A stretch of DNA of 64,000 bases. It comes from an uncultured Alphaproteobacteria bacterium (lineage in GTDB: Bacteria; Pseudomonadota; Alphaproteobacteria; Rs-D84). Both the position numbers and the translations under genes were made by a program. Below are positions 55,376-62,664 of the stretch, piece by piece. The DNA is taken from assembly GCA_944392815.1 (NCBI GenBank), contig CALXXY010000001.1:69141-133140 (forward strand), read 5' to 3'. Every line of letters starts with the position of its first letter. Position 1 is the stretch's first letter. The notes below the pieces were generated by a model, which did no database searches, was not told where the DNA came from, and saw only the letters and a list, made by a program, of their open reading frames with translations.

Positions 55376-56154
55376 TGCACTACCCCTAGATTATTTTTTG
55401 TTAACTCTACATATTTTTTTGATTTGTCAGCACAAATATAGTTTCTATGCAATTTTTTTGCAACAACAGCTGTTGTTCCACTACCAACAAAACAATCCAA
55501 AACAAGTTCTCCTTTATTTGAACTCGCCAAAATCATGCGTTCAATCATTTCCTCTGGTTTTGGTGTGACATGCTGTTGTTTTTGCACTTTGCCATTAACT
55601 TTATTCTTGTGACGCTGACTTGTTATATGCCATACTTCGCCACACAATCTACCATTCGGATTTGGAAACCAACGCTTACCATTTTTTAATATTCCTTTCG
55701 TTTTTGCGGCTTCTATTCTGTCTGTAGATTCATACGGAACACGTATGTCGTTATAATTGAAAGTATATTTATTAGATTTTGTAAAAAACAATATACTCTC
55801 TTGGCCATTCGCATATTTTTTTGTAGATGTACCAAGCCCGTCCCTTTTGTCCCAAGTGATCCAATTTTGAAACACCAATCCACGTTTTAATAAATGTTGT
55901 AAAATAAACGCGCAATTAAAAGGTGTATTAAAAATATATATACTTCCTGTATCTTTCAATTTTGGTATAAGTGCGTCTATCCATTTTTTTGTAAATTTCA
56001 TAAAATCATCATGCGATGCAAATGTATCCCAATCAGCTTTTCCCATATTGTAGGGTGGATCTATAACAGCCAAATCAACAGATGAGTTCTTTACCTGTTT
56101 CAGGAAGTTCATACAATCCATATTATAAATTTCGTTAATCGCCAAACAACCCAT
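55372..56154 (-). CDS. DNA adenine methyltransferase, beta class
   Basis: 260 residues. Motif order IV-then-I: AVIDPPYNMGKADWD (DPPY, N6-adenine type) near the N-terminus and FVGSGTTAVVAKKL (SAM binding) near the C-terminus. I chose the ATG at 56154 (MGCLAINEIYN) with AGGTG upstream over the GTG at 56163. Overlaps the second methyltransferase. Likely protects one strand or site of a restriction-modification target. Confidence 0.88.
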   Translation of the reverse strand: MGCLAINEIYNMDCMNFLKQVKNSSVDLAVIDPPYNMGKADWDTFASHDDFMKFTKKWIDALIPKLKDTGSIYIFNTPFNCAFILQHLLKRGLVFQNWITWDKRDGLGTSTKKYANGQESILFFTKSNKYTFNYNDIRVPYESTDRIEAAKTKGILKNGKRWFPNPNGRLCGEVWHITSQRHKNKVNGKVQKQQHVTPKPEEMIERMILASSNKGELVLDCFVGSGTTAVVAKKLHRNYICADKSKKYVELTKNNLGVVQ

Positions 56155-56989
56155 CGCTAGCACCTAACTTTCTATTGATTATATCTTTGTAATGATCATA
56201 CAATTCATATCCTACAAAATGTCTCTTGTTTTCTTTTGCAACTTTAAGTGTCGTTCCGCTACCAGCGAAAGGATCCAGTATCAATTCACCAACAAAAGAA
56301 TACAATCTAATCAATCTGCGAGCTATTTCTTCTGGCATAATCGCTGAATGTATACCAAAAGCAAGGTCTCCTTTTCCGGGAATTGGGATATTCCAGATCT
56401 GCTTTGTATACTCAACCCACTCTTGTTGTGTCAGTTGACTGGCATCTTTTATTTCTTGCGGCAAACCATTTTCAGGATTCCCCTCCTTCACAAATACTAC
56501 TATGAATTCACACGAATTCTGAGCATAAAAATTACGTGGATATGGGTAGCTACCAAACATCAATTTCTTTGACGAATTTGTTCTATTCCATATAAATAAA
56601 TCTAACAAAAACAATTTGGTATTTTTTAATATTGACTGTTGTATGTGACTCTGCAAATCAAAAATGTCCCTGTTATAGTGCGTGCACATTTGGGATTTCA
56701 ACATCGGCATCAACGGAACATTTATACACAATTTACCGTTTGGCTTCAACACCCTTTCGCATTCTTTCCAAATTTTTACCAAACCAGCAATATAATCATC
56801 AAAATCGGCATAAGCCCCCATATCATCACACTTCCTTTCAGAATGTTTACAATCTTGGTGGCCATCTTTACTGTAATCTTTTATGTTAAAATATGGCGGA
56901 GATGTCACAATAACCTGAACCGAATTATCCGGCAATTCCGACATTTTTTCCGAACTTTTGTAGAAAACTTTATCGATGTATTCTTTCAT
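56135..56989 (-). CDS. DNA methyltransferase with TSPPY motif
   Basis: 284 residues. VTSPPYFNIKDY (SPPY, usual for N4-cytosine but also some N6-adenine enzymes) near the N-terminus and PFAGSGTTLKVAKENKRHFVGYEL (SAM binding) near the C-terminus. AGGAAAG before the ATG. First gene of the three-gene modification-restriction operon. Two methyltransferases suggest an asymmetric recognition site. Confidence 0.88.
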   Translation of the reverse strand: MKEYIDKVFYKSSEKMSELPDNSVQVIVTSPPYFNIKDYSKDGHQDCKHSERKCDDMGAYADFDDYIAGLVKIWKECERVLKPNGKLCINVPLMPMLKSQMCTHYNRDIFDLQSHIQQSILKNTKLFLLDLFIWNRTNSSKKLMFGSYPYPRNFYAQNSCEFIVVFVKEGNPENGLPQEIKDASQLTQQEWVEYTKQIWNIPIPGKGDLAFGIHSAIMPEEIARRLIRLYSFVGELILDPFAGSGTTLKVAKENKRHFVGYELYDHYKDIINRKLGASDGLFGD

Positions 56990-57118
56990 TTTCTTTCCTT
57001 GTTAAAAACTTAGCCCAAAACAATGGATAATGTCAAGCTAACAATCATAAAACACATAAGTCTTTGATATTATATAACACTTGAAAAAATTACTGTTTTT
57101 GTGTATGATTTCATTGTT

Positions 57119-57372
57119 TGCCAGAGAGTTTCCTTTTTGGCTTAGTGCATTGCCGTAATGCCTATTAGAAAGGGAGGCAATATAATATTGTATCTGAGCC
57201 CGATGAGCTTGAACTCATCAAATAACAAAAAGGATGTCAACATGGTAAAATACCAAATTGGCAGAAGTGCTGTGACAGGACGTTTTGTACCAGTTAGGGC
57301 TGCGCAAAACAAACCTCGCACACACGTTGTTGAAACTATAAAGAAAAAGTAGTTTTAACGTTCTCTCTGGCA
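57119..57372. repeat. 10-bp inverted repeats bracketing a tiny gene
   Basis: TGCCAGAGAG (57119-57128) and CTCTCTGGCA (57363-57372) are exact reverse complements. Between them is the 36-codon gene at 57242 and a short hairpin GCATT-GCCGT-AATGC (57150-57164). May be a long RNA stem or the ends of a small cassette. Confidence 0.55.
57242..57352 (+). CDS. Tiny basic protein (36 aa)
   Basis: MVKYQIGRSAVTGRFVPVRA...VETIKKK: the pattern IGRxAxTGRFV...TxVETIKK occurs in many small phage and island proteins of unknown role. AAAAAGGA lies 8 nt before the ATG. The longer in-frame start at 57158 has no ribosome site. Confidence 0.65.
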   Translation: MVKYQIGRSAVTGRFVPVRAAQNKPRTHVVETIKKK

Positions 57373-57418
57373 GACATTATACCACATTTTCAACAAAAAG
57401 TATACTGTAAATTACTAT

Positions 57419-58303
57419 TTATCCAAATACAAATCGTTCTGCATTACGTTTTTGGGTTTCATTAAAAAGTTTTACTAGCACATCTGGACAACGTGCAGCT
57501 TCACCAGTTATAGAACACCTGAAAGCATCGCTTATTACTACAGGTATACCCTTCATCATGACTTTTAACAATCTTGTTCTCGATTCTTCTGCCATAGGTC
57601 CAGCAGTCAATGTAAGCATGAGTTTGGATGATATCGGCAAAAATATCTGTGAATGCGGCAAATCAAAGCCTGTTATTTCACCTTTATATTCTATACTTGC
57701 CAAATGGTTATTCAATATCGTTGGATTATCAGATGTAATAAACTTTTCTTTTCCCGTAGCTTTTAACAACAACCATTCCATTGATGCTATGGCATCACGA
57801 ACATCCCCATTATGCTCCACATCGTATAAAAAATTATAACTTATCACTCTGGCTACATTGTCATCTACCCCGACATCTTCGCAACAAAGTGTTTTTTTCA
57901 CGTTTCCATCTGCATCTACTAGATCAAACAATGGTATATTATTTGCTTGTAAAAAAGCTTTAACATGATTTACATATTTTCGTGTTCTGTAAAATTGGCA
58001 TAAAATCAAATCTTCCAAAATTTGAAAATTTTCGTCTGTGAACCACCCAATTGATTCTGTTTTCACAATTTTATCAACAATTGGAGCAGCCTTATCTTCC
58101 AAACCTGCATATTGTTTTTCTAATGATACCTTTCCCTTATTTGTATTCAAATTATAAAAATACTTTTCTTGTGCGACATTCATGATATTTGCAGAATATG
58201 TCTTGTTTTCGATCAAGTCTGTTACGTCAATGGTCTTGCCATCTGCACAAAAGTGTTTCAATAAGAACCTTGGTACATAATGTTGCCTTTTTGTATCTGC
58301 CAT
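57419..58303 (-). CDS. DUF4238 protein
   Basis: 294 residues. KRQHYVPRFLLKHFCADG at the N-terminus is the signature of DUF4238, frequent in defence islands and mobile elements. Later block FITSDNPTILNN and PLSSKLMLTL-type segment (FLPISSKLMLTL) are also typical. Follows the 41-aa membrane protein by 0 nt, coupled. A defence or toxin-like role is suggested only by context. Confidence 0.85.
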   Translation of the reverse strand: MADTKRQHYVPRFLLKHFCADGKTIDVTDLIENKTYSANIMNVAQEKYFYNLNTNKGKVSLEKQYAGLEDKAAPIVDKIVKTESIGWFTDENFQILEDLILCQFYRTRKYVNHVKAFLQANNIPLFDLVDADGNVKKTLCCEDVGVDDNVARVISYNFLYDVEHNGDVRDAIASMEWLLLKATGKEKFITSDNPTILNNHLASIEYKGEITGFDLPHSQIFLPISSKLMLTLTAGPMAEESRTRLLKVMMKGIPVVISDAFRCSITGEAARCPDVLVKLFNETQKRNAERFVFG

Positions 58304-58429
58304 TTATATTTCCACGCTATCTGCACATACGACGTATAAAAAGGCGATTGGTGGACATACGATACACCAAAATACGAACCAGCCTTTTTTAATAAAAACT
58401 GCTTTTCTTGGTTCTTGTTGTTTTGCCAT
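58304..58429 (-). CDS. Tiny membrane protein (41 aa)
   Basis: MAKQQEPRKAVFIKKGWFVFWCIVCPPIAFLYVVCADSVEI: basic N-terminus and one or two membrane segments. GAGGT precedes the ATG at 58429. The stop codon is adjacent to the DUF4238 start. Small-membrane-protein plus DUF4238 pairing may be functional. Confidence 0.6.
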   Translation of the reverse strand: MAKQQEPRKAVFIKKGWFVFWCIVCPPIAFLYVVCADSVEI

Positions 58430-58515
58430 CTTATACCTCGTTGTTTTGTAATTTTTTTCTTTTTTAACCATAGTATAAAGCCGGTGTTTTAGCAACTGAT
58501 TTTGATTAACTAAAT

Positions 58516-58600
58516 CGTAACGATATCGTGGACGAAATCGTTTACGATATCGTAAAAAACAGAATGTATTCTCTCACACGATTTCGTTACGAGAGAATGT
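58516..58600. promoter_or_regulatory. Array of ACGAWWTCGT sites (operator or iteron type)
   Basis: Four palindromic 10-mers: ACGATATCGT 58520-58529, ACGAAATCGT 58532-58541, ACGATATCGT 58544-58553 and ACGATTTCGT 58578-58587. The first three are spaced exactly 12 bp apart. The fourth lies inside an inverted repeat ATTCTCTC/GAGAGAAT (58568-58575/58591-58598). They lie upstream of the membrane-protein/DUF4238 pair, near attR. Probably a binding array for an island regulator or replication protein. Confidence 0.6.
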
Positions 58601-58760
58601 ATATAATGTACTCTTTTTTATACTATTGAATACTGTTTTTGACCAATCTAAAAATGTACATATTTGCATACTACTTTCCATTTTTACACAACAGTACACA
58701 ATAAAAACCCCTAATTTCTGCGTATTACAGCCGATTTTTTTGACACTGGAACTGTTGCTA

Positions 58761-58803
58761 TTAATCCGTATGTCACTGGTTCGAGTCCAGTTGCCCGAGC
58801 CAA
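58761..58803 (+). repeat. Right attachment repeat (attR) of the tRNA-Asn island
   Basis: 43 nt identical to 53586-53628, but without the 5' half of a tRNA, so it is not a functional tRNA gene. The terminator-like hairpin CCGCAGA-CT-TCTGCGG follows. Confidence 0.85.
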
Positions 58804-58960
58804 AGATTTCCCGCAGACTTCTGCGGATTTTTTTGTTGTTTTGGGGGTGTTGATACCCCTTAACAAAACTACCCCAAAGTGCCGAAAAAGTGATATACAT
58901 TGACTACAAAAACATACATTTGACATACGGTGTGTTCTATGTTTCGCATTTTTACCCCAC

Positions 58961-58988
58961 TTGATTATTTCTAAAAACTGTGTATAAT
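58961..58988 (+). promoter_or_regulatory. Promoter of the metK leader
   Basis: TTGATT (58961-58966), 16-nt spacer, TATAAT (58983-58988). The predicted transcript would start near 58995, just before the riboswitch. Confidence 0.75.
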
Positions 58989-59000
58989 ATAAAACAATCA

Positions 59001-59050
59001 AGGTGGATTTAACCTGACTTGTCCTACCTCTAAATGGACTAAACAAGGAG
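59001..59050 (+). promoter_or_regulatory. SAM-II-like riboswitch
   Basis: H-type pseudoknot layout of the SAM-II class. Stem P1 AGGTG (59001-59005) / TACCT (59025-59029). Loop GATTTAACC with the conserved UUUAACC. A second helix CTTGT (59018-59022) / ACAAG (59043-59047) whose 3' strand overlaps the Shine-Dalgarno AAGGAG (59045-59050). The segment between has TAAATGGACTAAA, like the class's TAAAUG-N-CUAAA stretch. It controls the short leader frame and, through competing pairing, probably metK, which fits SAM sensing. Loop fit is judged by eye. Confidence 0.65.
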
Positions 59051-59057
59051 TTGTTAT

Positions 59058-59213
59058 ATGCAAATTTTCCTATACTTTATGCCGCATTTTGCACAGTGCT
59101 TTTGCACCTGTGTTGGTAGCTACATGAATCCACCTTTGGTTCTTACTGCAAAAACCAAAGGAGTATATTATGCAAAGAACAGCAGAAGCGGTGTCTTTGG
59201 GACACCCAGATAA
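59058..59213 (+). CDS. Leader peptide of metK (51 aa)
   Basis: ATG 8 nt after the riboswitch Shine-Dalgarno. The frame reads MQIFLYFMPHFAQCFCTC... with methionines at 1, 8 and 23 and ends 44 nt inside metK. Translating it would open the downstream hairpin that covers the metK ribosome-binding site, so it may couple riboswitch output to metK. It could also be incidental. Confidence 0.4.
   Translation: MQIFLYFMPHFAQCFCTCVGSYMNPPLVLTAKTKGVYYAKNSRSGVFGTPR
59127..59169 (+). promoter_or_regulatory. Second switch: metK Shine-Dalgarno hairpin and antihairpin
   Basis: CCTTTGGTT (59133-59141) pairs with AACCAAAGG (59153-59161), sequestering part of AAAGGAG before the metK ATG. AATCCACCTT (59127-59136) can instead pair perfectly over 10 bp with AAGGTGGATT (59000-59009), the 5' strand of the riboswitch stem. 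The pairings exclude each other. So SAM binding at the riboswitch would leave CCTTTGGTT free to hide the metK ribosome site. Confidence 0.6.
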
Positions 59214-60180
59214 AATCGCCGATTACATTTCAAGTTACATATTGGATCGGTTAATCGAACAAGACCCACATACCAGATATGCCGTTGAGGTTATGATCAA
59301 AGACAATACTATCGTCCTGGGCGGTGAAGTTACCACCTCTGCCCCACTCAGCGATTTGACTGACAATGTTAAGTCTGCCCTTTCAGAGATAGGGTACGAT
59401 GAACGTTACGCATCGGTATGGGGAGAATATGCTATTAACCCAGCGCAAATCAAAGTTATCAACATGATCGGGGTGCAATCGTCCGATATCGCCCAAGGGG
59501 TTAATCAGGATGGCTGGGGCGATCAAGGTGTGTTTGTTGGCTATGCCTGCCAAGGCGAAGGTAAGATAAATCGGGAATTATATTTGGCCCGAAAGCTGAA
59601 CAAAGCCCTGTACGATAAAGCCCGTCAATCTGATAATCTCGGCATAGATATCAAGACACAAATCACATTGAACGACGACAAGATTGAAACCACTATTGTG
59701 GCAATCCCGATGTTAAAGGACGAAGACCTGACCGACTTTATCATTGAAACATTGGGCGAAAAGCCAGCGCACATCATCGTAAATGGCACCGGACGTTATA
59801 CATATCATGGTTCAATAGCAGACTGTGGCATTACAGGACGAAAATTGGCATGTGACTTTTATTCAACCGCATGTCCGATTGGTGGTGGCAGTCCATGGAC
59901 AAAGGATGCTAGCAAGGCAGATTTGACCCTTAATGTGTATGCCCGTATCTTGGCGTGCGAGAACTTGGCCGACAACGACGAATGTTTTGTTTACCTGTCT
60001 TCGTGCATTGGGCGTGCCGAACTGCCAAGCGGCCTGATAAAAACGGTTAAAAACAACATTGTTTCCTATCGTGATCTGTGGTGCAATCAAAAACCAAGTA
60101 ACTTGATAAAAGCATACGGTTTAGATAAACCGATCTATGCAAAATTATGCGACAAAAGTATATCTGGAATACAGAATTAA
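59170..60180 (+). CDS. metK: S-adenosylmethionine synthetase, short divergent form
   Basis: Makes SAM from methionine and ATP. 336 residues versus about 385 in typical MetK. SLGHPDKIADYIS, QDGWGDQGVFVGYAC, NGTGRYTYHGSIADCGITGRKLACDFY and GGGSPWTKDASKADLTLNVYAR are the family motifs in order. The tetramer-loop region with TPELMPLP is replaced by GEGKINRELYLARKLNKAL. Lies right outside the tRNA-Asn island behind a SAM-responsive leader. Probably functional, perhaps acquired horizontally. Confidence 0.9.
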   Translation: MQRTAEAVSLGHPDKIADYISSYILDRLIEQDPHTRYAVEVMIKDNTIVLGGEVTTSAPLSDLTDNVKSALSEIGYDERYASVWGEYAINPAQIKVINMIGVQSSDIAQGVNQDGWGDQGVFVGYACQGEGKINRELYLARKLNKALYDKARQSDNLGIDIKTQITLNDDKIETTIVAIPMLKDEDLTDFIIETLGEKPAHIIVNGTGRYTYHGSIADCGITGRKLACDFYSTACPIGGGSPWTKDASKADLTLNVYARILACENLADNDECFVYLSSCIGRAELPSGLIKTVKNNIVSYRDLWCNQKPSNLIKAYGLDKPIYAKLCDKSISGIQN

Positions 60181-60210
60181 AAAAGGGTGCCACTTGGCAC
60201 CCTTGTTTTA

Positions 60211-60708
60211 TTATTTCAATTTATTGTATTCCGTATCACTGACCGGTTCCAACCATTCGGTACGACCGTTTTCACTTGGTACTTCAATTGCGATATGCGT
60301 AAACCAAGAATCTTTTGCCGCACCATGCCAATGTTTTGTACCCGGTGCAATATTTACTTTGTCGCCAGGTTTCAATTCAATTGCTGGCTTTCCCCATTCT
60401 TGATAATACCCACGACCATGTGTTGCCAATAATATTTGACCGCCACCATGATGAACATGCCAATTATTACGCACAGTTGGTTCAAATGTAACATTAAATA
60501 TTCCAACCTGTTCAGTGCTTATCGGGTTCAGATATGATTTACCAGTAAAATATTGTCCGGCGATTGTATTTTCGGAACCAAATCCAAACATAATATTTGT
60601 TGGTTTTCGTGCTATATTCAAAATTTCCGCCACTTGGTCATCAGATAAACCTTGGTTTTTACCAATCGCGATATGTCCGCCCAAACCCCACAAACACACA
60701 ATCGGCAA
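60211..60708 (-). CDS. Cupin protein with a truncated carboxymuconolactone-decarboxylase-like N-terminus
   Basis: 165 residues. The C-terminal two-thirds is a clear cupin: NNWHVHHGGGQILLATHGRGYYQEWG, KPGDKVNIAPGTKHWHGA (His metal ligands). The first 45 residues (GGHIAIGKNQGLSDDQVAEILNIA) match only the end of an AhpD/carboxymuconolactone decarboxylase domain, whose catalytic CxxC part is missing. The frame continues upstream without a start codon, so the TTG at 60708 is doubtful. A domain-loss derivative or a pseudogene. Confidence 0.7.
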   Translation of the reverse strand: MPIVCLWGLGGHIAIGKNQGLSDDQVAEILNIARKPTNIMFGFGSENTIAGQYFTGKSYLNPISTEQVGIFNVTFEPTVRNNWHVHHGGGQILLATHGRGYYQEWGKPAIELKPGDKVNIAPGTKHWHGAAKDSWFTHIAIEVPSENGRTEWLEPVSDTEYNKLK

Positions 60709-61348
60709 AACAGTATAATTTGTGGCATAACATTCTAGTATAAGTTGTATTTTATTAAATTACACATTACGGTTAGTTTTAAGTTATTTATAACATAATT
60801 CAACCTATGATTGAATTATAGGCGGAATTTTTATACAAAATATAAGATTACTATAACAAACAACCAAAATGCTCCACGCATTATTTTTCCGATCAAGCAA
60901 ACTCAAAATATTTTATATATTTGCATACGCCGTAGAATTCGACCACAATATTCAACCACAGATTGAATACACGCCTTCAAACAAAAGCGATGACGCCATC
61001 ACAAAATTCAACTCTAGGTTGAATCCAGTTGAAGTTTCACCGACACAGAAAACATTTTAGAACATATTGTCGTTCACCTTGAAAATTTCATCACAAATTC
61101 AACCGCAAGTTGAACCGAATCAAAAATTGCGATTTTTTATGGTCTATCGCTGATAAAAACAACACATAATTCAACCACAGATTGTATTTTATTCCAATTC
61201 GGCAACGCACCACGAAAATCATTTTATAACCTACTGCCTATATATCCGCATTATCGTTCAACTACAGGTTGAACAAATCCATGAGTGCAGCATATTAATA
61301 TTCTATCGCCCCCGATTCGATTGCATACCATAACATATGCATACCGTT
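60709..61348. other. Noncoding region with TTCAA-N7-TTGAA palindromes
   Basis: No gene visible. It holds seven of the palindromes in the array described separately, at roughly 45-150-nt spacing, and is AT-rich. Confidence 0.6.
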
Positions 61349-61458
61349 GTGACGCGCGCACAATGCTGCAGCCCTTTGTGGCGCACTGGTTGGCGCATGT
61401 CCGCACCCCCGCAAACGTACGTGTAAAAATCGACGTCAATCCCCAGAATTTTATGTAA
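61349..61458 (+). pseudogene. Duplicated 3' fragment of priA
   Basis: ARTMLQPFVAHWLAHVRTPANVRVKIDVNPQNFM and its stop, identical to the end of priA on the minus strand at 62555-62664. Without the rest of the gene it is a relic of the inverted duplication. Confidence 0.85.
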
Positions 61459-61602
61459 TTTTTATGTGTTTATAAAAAAGTCCAAAATTGCAAAAATGGC
61501 TGTATTTGTGCGGGACAATTCAAGCGCAGGTTGAATCGTTTGCGTATATGTGCAAATCGCGTTAAAATGCGTATATGCAAACAAAACAAGAGGGGCTTTG
61601 TT

Positions 61603-61854
61603 ATGAATAAATATCATTCTGCTTTATGGGACACGGTCAATCACATCGCACAAATGCGCAATACATCATGTTCCGGACTGGCGGTGCAGTGCGGTTTTGA
61701 TTCAACCAGTTTCAACCAAAGCAAACGCAAAACTAAATGCGGGCAATTGCGGTGGCTGTCTATGATGTCTGTGGCAAAAATACTGATGGCAACCGGAATG
61801 ACACCCGTTCAGTTTGCAGAAATTTATCAAAAATACCTGAATAAAGAAAAATAA
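61603..61854 (+). CDS. Stand-alone HTH protein (83 aa), left copy
   Basis: MNKYHSALWDTVNHIAQMRNTSCSGLAVQCGFDSTSFNQSKRKTKCGQLRWLSMMSVAKILMATGMTPVQFAEIYQKY: same HTH family as 42237 and 52200. GAGGGG precedes the ATG. It lies 68 nt downstream of a TTCAA-N7-TTGAA palindrome, which suggests autoregulation. Confidence 0.8.
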   Translation: MNKYHSALWDTVNHIAQMRNTSCSGLAVQCGFDSTSFNQSKRKTKCGQLRWLSMMSVAKILMATGMTPVQFAEIYQKYLNKEK

Positions 61855-61856
61855 TA

Positions 61857-62157
61857 TGCCCCGCATGGCGGCACACCCGGCAAAACGCCACACGATTCAA
61901 CCACTAATTGAATCGGGCGGCGTTTTACTGGGGTAAAAACTATTTGTTGTGGTCAGGATATTTAAGTTTGCTACGAAATTCAACTACTATATTCAACCTA
62001 TGATTGAATGCATTGGTTGAATTTCGTGGACGAACCAAAATACATTGGACACAACCAATATTTTTTATTCTGGTAAAACACTGACTAAATCAACCAGTGG
62101 TTGAATTTAGTCGGAGTGTGTTTGCGTCATGCGTCAAAACGCCGGCCAGTGCGTTGG
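61857..62157. other. Spacer of the inverted duplication
   Basis: About 300 bp with no gene and three palindromes: 61896 and 61992 (full) and 62089 (shortened). It would form the loop of a giant hairpin if the arms paired. Confidence 0.7.
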
Positions 62158-62664
62158 TATTATTTTTCTTTGTTCAGGTATTTTTGATAAATTTCTGCAA
62201 ACTGGACGGGTGTCATTTCGGTTGCCATCAGTATTTTTGCTACGGACATCATAGACAACCAACGCAATTGCCCGCATTTAGTTTTGCGTTTACTTTGGTT
62301 GAAACTGGTTGAATCCAAACCGCACTGCACCGCCAGTCCGGAACATGATGTATTGCGCATTTGTGCGATGTGATTGACCGTGTCCCATAAAGCAGAATGA
62401 TATTTATTCATAACAAAGCCCCTCTTGTTTTGTTTGCATATACGCATTTTAACGCGATTTGCACATATACGCAAACGATTCAACCTGCGCTTGAATTATC
62501 CCGCACAAATACAATCATTTTTGCAATTTTGGATTTTTTATAAACACATAAAAATTACATAAAATTCTGGGGGTTGACGTCGATTTTTACACGTACGTTT
62601 GCGGGGGTGCGAACATGTGCCAACCAGTGTGCCACAAAGGGCTGCAGCATTGTGCGCGCGTCAC
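62158..62664. repeat. Right arm of the inverted duplication
   Basis: Partner of 61349-61856. It contains the genuine 3' end of priA, the intergenic segment and the second HTH copy. Confidence 0.9.
62160..62411 (-). CDS. Stand-alone HTH protein (83 aa), right copy
   Basis: Differs from the left copy in two residues (GLDSTS versus GFDSTS, TEMTP versus TGMTP). Same ribosome-binding site and a mirror palindrome upstream (62479-62495). Given the co-linearity with priA this is probably the ancestral copy. Confidence 0.8.
   Translation of the reverse strand: MNKYHSALWDTVNHIAQMRNTSCSGLAVQCGLDSTSFNQSKRKTKCGQLRWLSMMSVAKILMATEMTPVQFAEIYQKYLNKEK

Larger units (their letters stand above)
61349..61856. 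repeat. Left arm of a 0.5-kb inverted duplication
   Basis: Reverse complement of 62158-62664 with only a few differences. It carries the last about 34 codons of priA (ending at 61457), the intergenic region and a full HTH gene. The priA copy here is just a 3' fragment and cannot be expressed. Confidence 0.9.
60799..62495. repeat. Array of TTCAA-N7-TTGAA palindromes
   Basis: Near-identical 17-bp palindromes at 60799, 60951, 61007, 61098, 61170 (degenerate), 61257, 61519, 61896, 61992, 62089 (shortened) and 62479. The most common cores are CCACAGA and CCTATGA. The copy at 61992 is nested inside a larger inverted repeat (GAAATTCAAC...GTTGAATTTC, 61975-62023). Spacing is irregular. Two sites lie at mirror positions before the two HTH gene copies. 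I infer operator sites. Confidence 0.75.

Noticed and set aside
58741..58803. A second tRNA-Asn gene
   Set aside because: Only the 3' 43 nt match; the acceptor 5' strand, D-arm and anticodon stem are missing. It is an attachment repeat.
60799..62495. CRISPR array
   Set aside because: The repeated units are 17-bp palindromes with irregular spacing (45 to 360 nt), variable cores and no uniform spacers or cas genes.
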